From contig NC_134540.1 in the NCBI RefSeq assembly GCF_050624435.1, positions 106,049,739 through 106,113,738 on the forward strand: a stretch of DNA of 64,000 nt, written 5' to 3'. Source of the stretch: Tenrec ecaudatus. Taxonomy: Eukaryota > Chordata > Mammalia > Afrosoricida > Tenrecidae. Both the position numbers and the translations under genes were made by a program. Under the pieces are notes generated by a model that did no database searches, was not told the origin of the DNA, and saw only the letters and a program-made list of their open reading frames with translations. Positions 35,165 to 44,964 of the stretch are shown here, piece by piece (position 1 is the first letter of the stretch; every line of letters begins with the position of its first letter).

Positions 35165-35346
35165 TCTGAGTCTGTACCCCAAAGAAATCAAGAATAAGGC
35201 ACAACCAGTTAGATGCACACCCATATTTATCACAGCACTAGCTACAATAGCAAAATTATGGAAACAATCAAACTGCCCATCTGTGGAGGAATGGATAAAT
35301 AACCTCTGGTACATATGTACAATGCAGCTTTTAAAACACAACAATG
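35165..35346 (+). mobile_element. L1 3'-UTR segment (left of U1 retrocopy)
   Basis: The classical mammalian L1 3' region: GTACCCCAAAGAAATCAAG, CATATTTATCACAGCACTAG, AAACTGCCCATCTGTGGAGG, AATGGATAAATAACCTCTGG. It continues after the U1 insertion at 35,529-35,600. Confidence 0.85.
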
Positions 35347-35510
35347 ATACTTATCTGGCAGGGGAGATGCCATGATCACGAAGGTGGTTTTCCCAGGGCG
35401 AGGCTCACCCATTGCACTCCGGGTGTGCTGACCCCCGCGATTTCCCCAAATGTGGGAAACTCGGCGGGATGATTGGTGGTCGTGGGGCACTGCGTTCGCG
35501 CTCTCCCCTG
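35347..35510 (+). pseudogene. RNU1: U1 snRNA retropseudogene
   Basis: A full-length 164-nt copy of U1 snRNA begins ATACTTATCTGGCAGGGGAG and ends TCGCGCTCTCCCCTG. It carries the GATTTCCCCAAATGTGGG stem-loop and the CACGAAGGTGGTTTTCCC loop. The 5'-splice-site-pairing end has one change (ATACTTATCTG instead of ATACTTACCTG) and the Sm site is degraded to GATTGGTGG. It is followed by an A-rich tail. The flanks are near-identical 14-bp direct repeats, AAAACACAACAATG (35,333-35,346) and AAAACACAGCGATG (35,515-35,528), marking LINE-mediated insertion. No snRNA promoter (PSE) or 3' box was seen, so it is almost certainly not expressed as U1. Confidence 0.93.
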
Positions 35511-35599
35511 AAAAAAAACACAGCGATGAAACTGTCAAACACCTCATGACATGGACAGATTTGGGAGACAGTCTGCTCAGTAAATGCCATGTTCATAAA

Positions 35600-36350
35600 G
35601 ACAAATACTGCCGGAAACCACTTTTATAAAAGAAAAAAAATGCTTTTTATACCAAAGTGAATGGCATGGGAACTACATCTGCCCTCCTCTGGCCATCTCT
35701 GCACCCACCCACGGCCGACTGCCACAAGACTGAGTGAGGTCAGACGGGTCTCTAACCTCCATCTCTCTCGATCCTCTTCTGACTCCAGCCATTATTCCCA
35801 CGACTGTCCATGCTGAGTTCCTTGCCATTGCCGCACAGAACTCACAAACAATGCTCACATTATGGGGTTTACTGGGGAATTTAACAGGCTACCATGAATC
35901 AGGATCACAGACAGTGAAAATGCAATCACTAGACCTCACCACCCTCTCCCCGGCCAGCAGCCTCGCCTCACCTCCTTTTCTCTCTCTGGTCCTCAGTCTC
36001 TTGTGCACAACGGCCCTTGGCTTCTGCCTCCGTGGCCCCAGGAAGCCTGCCAACATTCCAGTGGTCTTGGCACTGCTGCTCTGTTCTGTCTCCTGCTCCA
36101 CTTGCAGCAGCCTCTGCCCTGTGCGCATCGCCTCTGCTGCCTCTGCCACTTTCGGCAGGGATTTTGAGAGCGCTCTTCCTTAAGAGACCTGGTCATTCTC
36201 TCTTCATGCGTCTGAGATGCCTCAGTCTTCTGGCCATCCGACTGACCAAGCCCCTCCCTAGATAGAGTCCTTGAAACCTTTTTTGTATAGTCCCACAGAA
36301 TTCGCTGGTGGGCGTTAGCGAGTAATGGGTAGAAAAGCCGTATTAGAAAA
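35600..36350. other. Unassigned sequence, possibly LTR-derived
   Basis: CACAGAACTCACAAACAATG and a GTTTACTGGGGAATTT phrase at 35.83-35.89 kb hint at an old LTR, but I cannot assign a family. Open frames of about 80-150 codons on both strands at 35.7-36.4 kb have no recognised domain. Confidence 0.35.
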
Positions 36351-36354
36351 TTGT

Positions 36355-36545
36355 GCTTCAACACAACTGCTAACAAAAAGGCTGGTGGTTCAAGTCCACC
36401 CAATAACTTCACAGGTGACTGCCCTAGAGTTATGCTTCTGAGAAATCAAAAGCAAAAAAAAACTTTATAGGTTTGTTCTACCCTGTCACACAGGGTCTCT
36501 ACGAGTTAAAAATCGACTCAACTTTACCCAACAACATTCATTGCT
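36355..36545 (+). repeat. AfroSINE with A-rich insertion
   Basis: ACTGCTAACAAAAAGGCTGG, TTCAAGTCCACCCAATAAC, then an A-rich stretch, then CAGGGTCTCTACGAGTTAA and AATCGACTCAAC. Confidence 0.8.
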
Positions 36546-36599
36546 TAGTATTAATAGAAAACAACCTGCTATTATCTAGTATAATATGCACCAATCCTG

Positions 36600-36955
36600 T
36601 CACCTGGTGACTAGGTTTCCTTCCAGAGCAAAAGAGATGCTGCCGATGTGATTGATGAGCTTCCGATGGGGAGATTACCCTGGATTAGCCAGGCGGGCTC
36701 AATATAACCTCAGACCCTTTATTAGCAAGTGGCAGGTGGAATCAGAATTGCACTGGAAGGACACAGAGCAGCCATTGCAGTGACTCAGATGGAAGAAGGG
36801 GCCGTGAAGCAAGGAGTGGGGACAGTTTCTGAAGCTGGAAAAGGCACCAGAATGTTTTTCCTCTGGAGCCTCAGAAGGAACCAGCCCTGCCAACATCTAG
36901 ATTTCAGTGAACCAGACCTTGGCTTTCTGACCTCTAGAAACATAAGATGATGAAT
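36600..36955 (+). repeat. MLT1-like LTR
   Basis: GGGAGATTACCCTGGATTAG, GAAGGACACAGAGCAGCCAT, AGATGGAAGAAGGGGCCGTG, CCTCAGAAGGAACCAGCCC and GGCTTTCTGACCTCTAGAAAC follow the order of ERVL-MaLR (MLT1) LTRs. It has clear age-related decay. Confidence 0.7.
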
Positions 36956-37809
36956 ATGCATTACTTTAACCTAGCATCCTTTGCAATGACGGTACAGGAC
37001 CAGGCACTGTTTTGTTCTGTACACAATCCACTCAATGGCACCCACCGCCACCAGGTGTGTGCTGATCAGCTGCAGCCGCGATAAAAACTAGCATGTGCTC
37101 ATTCTGAATTAACAAGGAGATGACATGACTCTACTTGCTGAAAGGATGGCGTTCCCAAAGAGTCCCTTTCGTTTCTGAGATCCCAACTTTGCTCCAGGGG
37201 GTCTTTGCCAAGTCTTGAATTGACTGTGTCCCCTCTCCCCAGAACCCTTTCGCTTCTCTCCAAGAACACTCCCCAAAAGAGTCAGGTGATGTTTGCCCTC
37301 ATAAAACCCTAGTAAAGACCTGGATGGTCAAACTCAGGACAGACGCCAGAGTTTGGGCAGAAAAAACAAAAACAAGATTCACTTTAAGTTGCTTCTATTC
37401 AAAGAGTCCCAGTAAGGCCAGAGTTGAGCTGTCCCATGTGGATTCCTAAGATTTCATCTTGATGGGAACAGATTGTCACATCTTTCTATGAGGAGAAAAT
37501 TCAAATGGCTGACCTTGTGATTAGTAGTTAAGCAATTGAACACTGCCACTCAGAGTTTGGACATAACTGTTGCTTTTGTTGGGACTAGGAGATGAAACAG
37601 ACCAGACAGACAATAATAACCGCAGTGCCTATTTTCCTCCCCACCCTCACGGCCACGCCTCCTACACCGAATGACCTGCAGGCTCCTCGTCGCTATGTGC
37701 TTCCATTTTTGTAAAGAGTTGCACCTTCCAGAAACTTCAACCAGTACAGAAGGGAAGAGAGAAAAAAAATGCAGCAGTTCCCCACCCAAGCACAAGTTTC
37801 TCCCTGGGA

Positions 37810-39165
37810 ACCTATAGAGCATAGCCAGAGGGTATCTATATGAGTATATCCATATGAGCATAGACACAGGGTATCCACAGAGCATAGACACAGGGTACTC
37901 ATAGAACATAGACACAGGGAACCCATATGAACATAGACACAGGGTACCCATACAGCATAGACATAGGGTACCCATGGAGCATAGACACAGGGTATCCATA
38001 GAGCATAGACACAGGGTACCCATAGAGCATAGACACAGGGGACCCATATGAACATAGACACAGGATATCCATGGAGCATAGACACAGGGTATCCATAGAG
38101 CATAGACACAGGGTACCCATAGAACATAGACACAGGGAATCCATATGGATATAGACACAGGGAATCCATATGGATATAGACACAGGGTATCCATATGAAC
38201 ATAGACACAGGGTACCCATAGAGCAGACACAGGGTATCCATAGAGCATAGACACAGGGTATCCATAGAGCATAGACACAGGATATCCATAGAGCATAGAC
38301 ACAGGGTATCCATAGAGCATAGACACAGGGTATCCATATTAGCATAGCCATAGGGTATCCATATGAGCATAGACAAGAGGGTACCCATAGAGCATAGACA
38401 CAGGGTACCCATACAGCATAGACACAGGGTACCCATAGAGCATAGACACAGGGTATCCATATGGACATAGACACAGGGTATCCATATGAACATAGACACA
38501 GGGTATCCATAGAGCATAGACACTGGGTATCCATGTTAGCATAGCCATAGGGTATCCATATGAGCATACATAAGAGGGTATCCATAGAGCATAGACACAG
38601 GGTATCCATAGATCATAGACACAGGATATCCATATGAACATAGACACAGGGTACCCATACAGCATAGACACAGTGTACCCATAGAGCATAGACACAGGGT
38701 ATCCATATGGACAGAGACACAGGGTATCCATATGGACATAGACACAGGGTATCCATAGAGCATAGACACTGGGTATCCATATTAGCATAGACACAGGGTA
38801 TCCATAGAGCATAGACACTGGGTATCCATATTAGCATAGCCATAGGGTATCCATATGAGCATAGACAAGAGGGTATCCATAGAGCATAGACATAGGGTAT
38901 TCATATGGACATAGACACAGGGTATCCATGAGCATAGCCACAGGGTATCCCTATGAGCATAGACACAGATATCCATATGAGCATAGACACAGGGTATCCA
39001 TAGATCATAGACACAGGATATCCATGGAGCATAGACACAGGGTATCCATAGAGCATAGACACTGGGTATCCCTATTAGCATAGCCATAGGGTATCCATAT
39101 GAGCATAGACACAGGGTATCAATAGAGCATAGACACAGGGTATCCATATGGACATAGCCACACAG
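37810..39165. repeat. 24-bp minisatellite, about 55 units
   Basis: About 1.35 kb of tandem 24-bp units contain GACACAGGGTATCCAT, with variant units carrying TACCCAT, ATGGACATAG or TTAGCATAGCCATAGG. Markers such as GACACTGGGTATCC recur at 38,517, 38,764, 38,814 and 39,058, giving a higher-order period near 245 bp. Because 24 is a multiple of 3, the array is open over long stretches in several minus-strand frames (up to 276 codons; unit peptide CSMDTLCL or YGYPVSML in the two main frames). No promoter, Kozak context or domain supports a protein. Confidence 0.93.
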
Positions 39166-39634
39166 GCGCTTGTTATGAATGGAATTTGGCTTCAAAATAG
39201 GTGCTGCAAATCCTAACTAGTGGATGTAAACCCAATCATTCTGTTAATGATGTCATATCAATGTAGGTTGTATTGTCAACTAATCATGGCTTGTTTACAA
39301 GGTGTGTATAAAAAGAGCAGGTTAGGTCCTCTCTGGTGCTCCTGTCTTCTGCTTGAATTCGCCTCTCCCCTCCACTCCCTAATATATAAAAAAAGAGCAG
39401 GTTAGACACAAAAAAGGATACAAATGTAATGGACGGTCTTAGGAGCAGAAGCTGGAAAGAAACAGACTTTCCTGCAAAGGTTTGAGAGAGAGGTATCCTC
39501 TAAATTTGACACCCAAAGTAGGACATCTGGCCTCCCAAATCTGTGAAAAAATACATTTTTGTTCATTAAAGCCACACATTTGTGAGGTTGCAGGTAGACC
39601 AACTCGAAGAACAGAAGCCAAATGCCATGTGTGC

Positions 39635-39800
39635 TTTCAGTGAGTTGATTCTGACTCACGGTGACCCAGGTGTGTCAGAGTAGAACTGCAGTTCTAACAG
39701 AAACATAAGGTTTTCAATGCTGAGTTTTCTGAGGGTCACCAGGCCTTTCTGCTGAGGTGCTTCTCTGTGGCCTCAGGTCACCACCAATCCTTCCCTTACC
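39635..39800 (-). repeat. AfroSINE variant, antisense
   Basis: GTTGATTCTGACTCACGGTG (tail), GTGTGTCAGAGTAGAACTG, GGTTTTCAATGCTGAG and CACCAGGCCTTTCTGCTGAG belong to a longer AfroSINE subfamily than most copies here. Confidence 0.75.
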
Positions 39801-39834
39801 AGCTGAGTGTGTCAACTCTGGGCCTCCAATTTTA

Positions 39835-40245
39835 CACCATTGAGATGTTATTGTTTATATTTTTTCAAATGTTCATAACCACTGTCAATCTAAAGGAGCG
39901 CTGAACCAGCCGAATGACATTCCACTGTGCAGGTGCACACTGCTTTTCATCATCAGTACAGCGTCAACAATGCTCCAAAGAGTATTTTTATTCACCCAAC
40001 AGATAGTTGCCAAGTGGCTACATTGCCAGAGAATTGTTTTAACCTGCAGGGATTTCGCCACCATCAAAATAAAATCCCGCTCTCGTGGACCTTGATCTCG
40101 TAAACATTTAATATGCCAGGTGGCACCACGGAGGTAAACTAAATGAGGCTGCAGGGAGAGGAACTCAGCACACAGGCAAAGGAGAAAAGCAGGCGTATGT
40201 GGCTGACAAAGAGTGAGCCACAGGGGGTGGGGAGTGAGATACAGG
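39835..40245. other. Unassigned sequence downstream of mariner remnant
   Basis: The minus-strand frame continuing from the mariner segment does not show the second and third catalytic Asp regions of a mariner transposase. This stretch is probably a different sequence joined to the truncated transposon. Confidence 0.4.
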
Positions 40246-40249
40246 AAAA

Positions 40250-40857
40250 CGAAGCGAGAACTGTGTCCTTTTGACACAACACAAATGACATTGTGTTGAT
40301 CTTGGACTTCACTTGACAAGCTTTTTATGGGTGAGGTGACGATGGCATCTTCCCTCGTCGGGGTCATAAGGACAGCACCATGACTCATCACGAGTAATGA
40401 CCTTGGGTAAAAAGTCTGGGTTGATTTGGAGCTGTTATTTCCAAGCACAGCCTGTTTCCACTCGTAGCTCTTTTTCCCGGTCAGTCAGAACCTGAGGCAC
40501 AAATTTCACAGCGACCTTCTCATTCCCAGATCTTCCATTAAAATTCACTGAGCCAACACCAGGATAATCCACATGATTTCCCATCTCTTCAGTGGTTCGT
40601 CGTAGATCTTCAAGCACAAATGCAGGAATTCTGTCGACATTCTCATCCGTTCGGATATTCACGGACGTTCATAATGAGGTTTGTCACCAATCTACATTTC
40701 ACCTTTTTTTGAAAAAAGACAACCACTCGTACACTTGAGTTTTTCCCATAGTGCTGTCCTTGTAAGCTGTGTTCAACATCACACCAGTTTCTGCAACATT
40801 TTTCCCGAGCAGGAAACAAAATACCAGAGCTGCACGCTGCTCTCTTAAATCGGCCAT
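40250..40857 (-). pseudogene. Mariner transposase remnant (N-terminal part)
   Basis: The minus strand starts ATG at 40,857 and encodes MADLREQRAALVFCFLLGK, then TAYKDSTMGKTQVYEWLS, before stops near 40.69 kb. Another frame from 40,662 gives TDENVDRIPAFVLEDLRR, AVKFVPQVLTDREKELRVE, and a third gives ITRDESW with PYDPDEG, then KSKINTMSF near 40.3 kb. These follow the order of Tc1/mariner-superfamily mariner transposases: HTH DNA-binding domain, linker, first catalytic Asp (in DESW). The second and third catalytic residues are not seen, so it is 3' truncated and dead. No inverted terminal repeats were identified. Confidence 0.85.
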
Positions 40858-40962
40858 CACAAAAACAAGGTTCGAGCGAAACTGCTTTTACAAAAAAATT
40901 CACTGTGACCTGAGAACTTCCCAGGCGATGCCACTGGGTGCACCAACTCAGAGCGACTTGCT

Positions 40963-41175
40963 CAGGGGTCCTCAAACTTTTTAAACAGGGGGCCAGTTCA
41001 CTGTCCCTCAGACCCATTGGAGGGCTGGACTGTAGTTTTTTTTAAAAAACGATGAACAAATTCCTATGCACACTGCACATATATTATTCTGAAGTAAAAA
41101 AACAAACAGGGCAAAAACACCTGGTTGGTCGGCTAAATGTCTTCAGTGGGCCGCATTTGGGTTTGAGGATACGTG
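40963..41175 (+). mobile_element. hAT non-autonomous transposon (OposCharlie-like)
   Basis: It starts CAGGGGTCCTCAAAC and ends GTTTGAGGATACGTG, inverted termini matching at 12 of 15 positions. Inside are GGGGGCCAGTTCACTGTCCC, GAGGGCTGGACTGTAG, CTATGCACACTGCACATAT and GTGGGCCGCATTTGG. The right flank CTCTAGAT fits the NTCTAGAN hAT target consensus, while the left flank differs. From memory this is the tetrapod hAT family with patchy distribution that was proposed to have spread horizontally. At 213 bp it encodes no transposase. Confidence 0.82.
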
Positions 41176-41447
41176 CTCTAGATGATAGTAGGCAATTTCT
41201 TCTGTTTTCTCAGTGAACTCAGAAGCAGGCTCATCAACTGAAAGATAGGAGGAATGAGTATTAAGGCTTGGAGGGAGTAAAGAAGGCATGTACGTACTGA
41301 AATGCTGTTGGTCTTTCACACAGGTCTCTATGTCGCTTTATTTTTTTCCTTGGAAATGAAGCCCTGGGCCAAAGGGATCATACTTTTTAAACTGAATCAG
41401 GGATATCAAATTCAACTCTGAAAGAATGGCCTTTTTATTGACCCTCG

Positions 41448-41640
41448 AAAGGAACCTGGTGGCAATTAAGCACTTGGTTGGTAACAGGAAGGTTGGCAGT
41501 TCAAGCCAACCCGCAGCTCTGCCAAACAAAAAGACCTGCCTTCTTCTCCCATGAAGCCTTGGAACCCTGCTGGGGAAGGTGTGTCCACCTGTCCTCTAGG
41601 GTTGCTGGGAGTCAGGACTGACAGGAGGACTCTCAACAAC
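41448..41640 (+). repeat. AfroSINE
   Basis: AGGAACCTGGTGGCAATTAAG, TGGCAGTTCAAGCCAACCC and GGGTTGCTGGGAGTCAGGAC. The distal tail is diverged. Confidence 0.85.
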
Positions 41641-41649
41641 AGAGTAGCC

Positions 41650-42485
41650 CTTCACAAGACCACTGGTTACACAGACCGCACTCTGGGAAAGACTCTTTGG
41701 GGACGTGATGGGTTTCCATCTCTGTCCGGCTTTCTTTCCCAGGTTCCCGATGGCAGAGTGACCCCTGAGAATGCCTTCTCCACCTGGCAGCGTAGGCCTT
41801 CGACCCTTGGCCAGCAAAGGGTAGGATGATTGACAGGGGGGCGGGGCTCACACACTTCGAATGGTTGAATTGATGTCCTTGAAGTATGAGGTGATGCGTC
41901 ACAGAGCGGCCCACCGTCCATCAAGGGTCTGGGGCTTGTAGCTGTACAAACATTAGTCGAGACTCAGGCACAACAATCCTGAGCGTTCTCCTGTCCCAGC
42001 CCTGGCTTGAGCAAATGCATATTTCCCTCTTAGTCTCCCCACCAACAGACAGCCTTCCCATTCTCATCTCTCTCTCACAGGATGGGAAGGAAGAGAGAGG
42101 CATGGGAGCTGGGCTCCTAATTGGTGAAATCACTAAGTCCATTTTATAGTATCTTCAAAAGGGTTGACCTCTTGTGTTTAGAAGAACCTAGAACCATAGT
42201 TCCTTGAAGCACAAAACCAAGGCCCAAACCCACCCAGGAGATGCTGAAGTCACCAAGCTGAGATAAATCAAGAAATAATCTGGTCATGAGCTTCTTAGGA
42301 CACCAGACATTGAGCTGAGCTCTGAAAGCCACTAGGTGAAGGGGTGCTATTCAAGAGGAGGTCCAAACACTGCCCTGGACCCACCTGGCGCCAGGTCTGG
42401 CTGCTGACTGATCAGCTCAGAGGCTGGACATCCTCCTGGCCTTAAGTATCAGCCGTAGTAGCTTCTCTTCACCGACCTTGGGTGC
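41650..42485. other. Intergenic sequence without recognised features
   Basis: Overlapping frames on the minus strand near 41.6-41.9 kb have no recognised domain, and no repeat family was identified. Confidence 0.45.
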
Positions 42486-42489
42486 CAGC

Positions 42490-42600
42490 ACTGCACAGAC
42501 AGTGTTGCTTGCAATCCTCACAGCCCTCTCCTTAGGAGGGAAGTGGTTTTCAGATGGAGAAACGGAGTGGAAATTGTGTCCCAGCAACTGGCAGCACTGG
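42490..42600 (-). repeat. MIR SINE, antisense (diverged)
   Basis: TTGCAATCCTCACAGCCCTC followed by TTCAGATGGAGAAACGGAG resembles the reverse MIR core. Confidence 0.6.
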
Positions 42601-42619
42601 CATTGTAATGGAGCTTTGT

Positions 42620-42832
42620 CTGAACCTGGTACATGGTGTAGTGGGTTCCGCATTGGGGTACTAACCCTAACGTCAGCAGTATGAAATCACCAGCCTCTCC
42701 GTGGGAGAAAGATGAGGTTTTTATTCCAGTAAAGAGTTACAGTCTCAGAAATCCACAGGGGCAGTTCCGCCCTGTCTTGTAGGGCCCCTAGGAATGGACC
42801 TTGACTCAATGGCAGTGAGTTTTGTTTTTCGG
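42620..42832 (+). repeat. AfroSINE, near full length
   Basis: GAACCTGGTACATGGTGTAG, GTACTAACCCTAACGTCAGC, AGAGTTACAGTCTCAGAAAT and CCTTGACTCAATGGCAGTG. Confidence 0.88.
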
Positions 42833-43354
42833 TGGCGTGGGATTGGCAGCTAGCTCACGAGAACCGTTTCTGGCCTGCCTGGATGCTGGGGGCCACCGAG
42901 CAACACGGATCCCTGCAGAGACTTGTGCCCCATGAGGAGATGGAGTTACAAGATGCCCAGGGATGAGGGAAATGAGTACATGGGCTTCCCCAGGGACATG
43001 TAAAGAGATCCAGGAGGCTCAGGACAATCGTCTGAACCGAAAACCTCCCCGGGCCAAGGCACAATGGAGAATGGCAAGTTGTTGGAGGACCTAACCATCC
43101 TCTGGAGCTTAAATTGAGACTTGTCCTGCCCTCATTGACTCGAGCAGGCTCATTGGGCTGTTTCATCACCATGTGCGTCCTAGGAGCGGAAGAACATGCT
43201 GCGGGCCATCCTGCCTGGTAAATGACTTTCCACCTTTCCAGGTGGGGCCTGACCCAGGAGGGCAAGGCAGCACTTCCTATCCCACACTCCCACTGGGCTG
43301 GTCACACAGAGCCCGGTGACTTTACTTGGCATTGTGAAAGAAGTGCGCATGAGG

Positions 43355-43460
43355 AGTCTAAGAAGCTGGATCTTAGCTCCTGTGGATGAACGTAGGATCC
43401 CATTACTGTCTCTGAACCTCAGCTTCATCATCCAGAAGTGAGAAACATCCCTGTCCCTCT
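43355..43460 (+). repeat. MIR SINE
   Basis: The order CCCATTACTGTCTCTGAACC, then TCAGCTTCATCATCCAGAAG, corresponds to the MIR core. Confidence 0.6.
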
Positions 43461-43582
43461 TGACTTTACAGACACTTTCTCCGAAATTAGTCTCTTATCA
43501 TGATCCCCCCGCCTTGTCCCCAGTGAATTCTAGAGGGCTTGCAATAAAGACATATGAAATCACACCATTTAAGCAAGTATAA

Positions 43583-43785
43583 GGGAGCCCTGGTGGCATA
43601 GTGGTTAGGCATTGGGGTGCTAACTACAAGGTCAGCAGTTCCAAACCACCGGCTGCTCCTTGGGAGGAAGAGGAGGCATTCTACTCTCACGAAGAGTTAC
43701 TGTCTCAGAAACTCACCGGGCAGTGCTACCCTGTCTAATAGGGTTGTTATGAGTCGGCATCGACTCCAAGCAGAGAGTGTGGGGG
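43583..43785 (+). repeat. AfroSINE, well preserved
   Basis: GGGAGCCCTGGTGGCATAGT carries a good A-box (TGGCATAGTGG). Then come GGTGCTAACTACAAGGTCAG, ACTGTCTCAGAAACTCACC and TTATGAGTCGGCATCGACTC. The short flanks AAGTATAA and AAGTGTAA could be a worn target-site duplication. Confidence 0.92.
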
Positions 43786-44229
43786 AAATAAGTGTAACAG
43801 AATGGAAGTTAAAGAATTCAGAGAGATTATAATGAACAGCACGGACTATGCCCCAAATTCGTTCTGTGTAAGTTGGTGGCCAAGAGGAAAAAGCAGAATA
43901 TTTTCAAAAGTGGAGGGAAAATGTATAAGAACACTGTTATTTTACTTGCTCTATTATACAACACTATGCAATATTTCAAATGGCCAAATTGTTTTAATGT
44001 GCAGATTCCAGGCACGAAGAACAAAATCCACCCAGCTCCTAAACTCAAATGTCCTCAATTTCAAGGCTGTCCTATCTATTTAGCTTTCAACAGACGAAGT
44101 TTGCCATTTCACTCTCTTTCCAATGACGATCTCCTATTTGAAGCAAGTCCAACAAACTTATTTACACTCCTGTCTTCTTCCCCCACCCCCAGTTATAAAT
44201 GCAGCACTTGCTACTGAGAGAAGATATAC

Positions 44230-44580
44230 ATCTCCGGATAGGGCAAGATATGACAAAATAACGAGGTATAAATTACCAAGGGCATATGAGGGAGGGGGGA
44301 ATGGGGAGGGAGGGGGGGAAAAAAAAGAGGACCTGATGCAAGGGGCTTAAGTGGAGAGCAAATGCCTTGAGAATGATTGGGGCAGGGAATGTATGGATGT
44401 GCTTTATACAATTGATGTATGTATATGTATGGATTGTGGTAAGAGTTGTTTGAGTCCCTAATAAAATGTAAAAGAAGAAAAGAGAAAAAAATGATTAGGG
44501 CAAAGACTGTACAGATGTGCTTTATACAATTGATGTATGTATCAGCCCCAATAAATTGTTAAAATAAAAAAATTTTTTAA
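44230..44580 (+). mobile_element. L1-type 3' tail with duplicated 3' end
   Basis: Same arrangement as at 14.85-15.22 kb: TCTCCGGATAGGGCAAGATA, purine tract, AGGACCTGATGCAAGGGGC, first 3' end with AATAAAATG at about 44,465, then a second truncated 3' end with AATAAATTG at about 44,552. Confidence 0.8.
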
Positions 44581-44964
44581 AAAAAGATATACATCTGAGA
44601 ATAAACATAACCATAATCCTCCCTGCCCCCACTGATGTGAGACCACCTTTCGGTTGATTGCCCCCAGCATGCTCTCTCTGCCTTTGGCTCACCCAGGGTT
44701 TCCTGACTCACATAGTTTAGCTTGCATCAACTCTAAAACTTTGTCGTCCAGATAAACACACTCTGTAGGAACACCTAGAATTACCAGCTCTTCCGCCTCG
44801 CCTAGTCTGAGTCCATTTCCTTCAAAATAAGAATTGAGTAACCTCTGGTGCCATCCTCACCTCAGCCTGCCCGAGTGACCCTCCAGACAGCTGCTTCCAG
44901 AGGGATGGTCCAAGTGGACAGCTTGTCTCTGTGCCAGGTCTACCCATCTTCCCTCCAAAATGGG

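Noticed and set aside
35347..35510. Functional U1 snRNA gene
   Set aside because: An A-rich tail, target-site duplications, a mutated 5' end and a degraded Sm site mark a retropseudogene.
37810..39165. CRISPR-like array
   Set aside because: Repeats are directly tandem with no unique spacers, and the genome is mammalian.
37550..39195. Long minus-strand frames of 137-276 codons in the minisatellite
   Set aside because: They exist only because a 24-bp unit preserves the frame. Several frames are open at once, and no promoter, domain or splice context is present.
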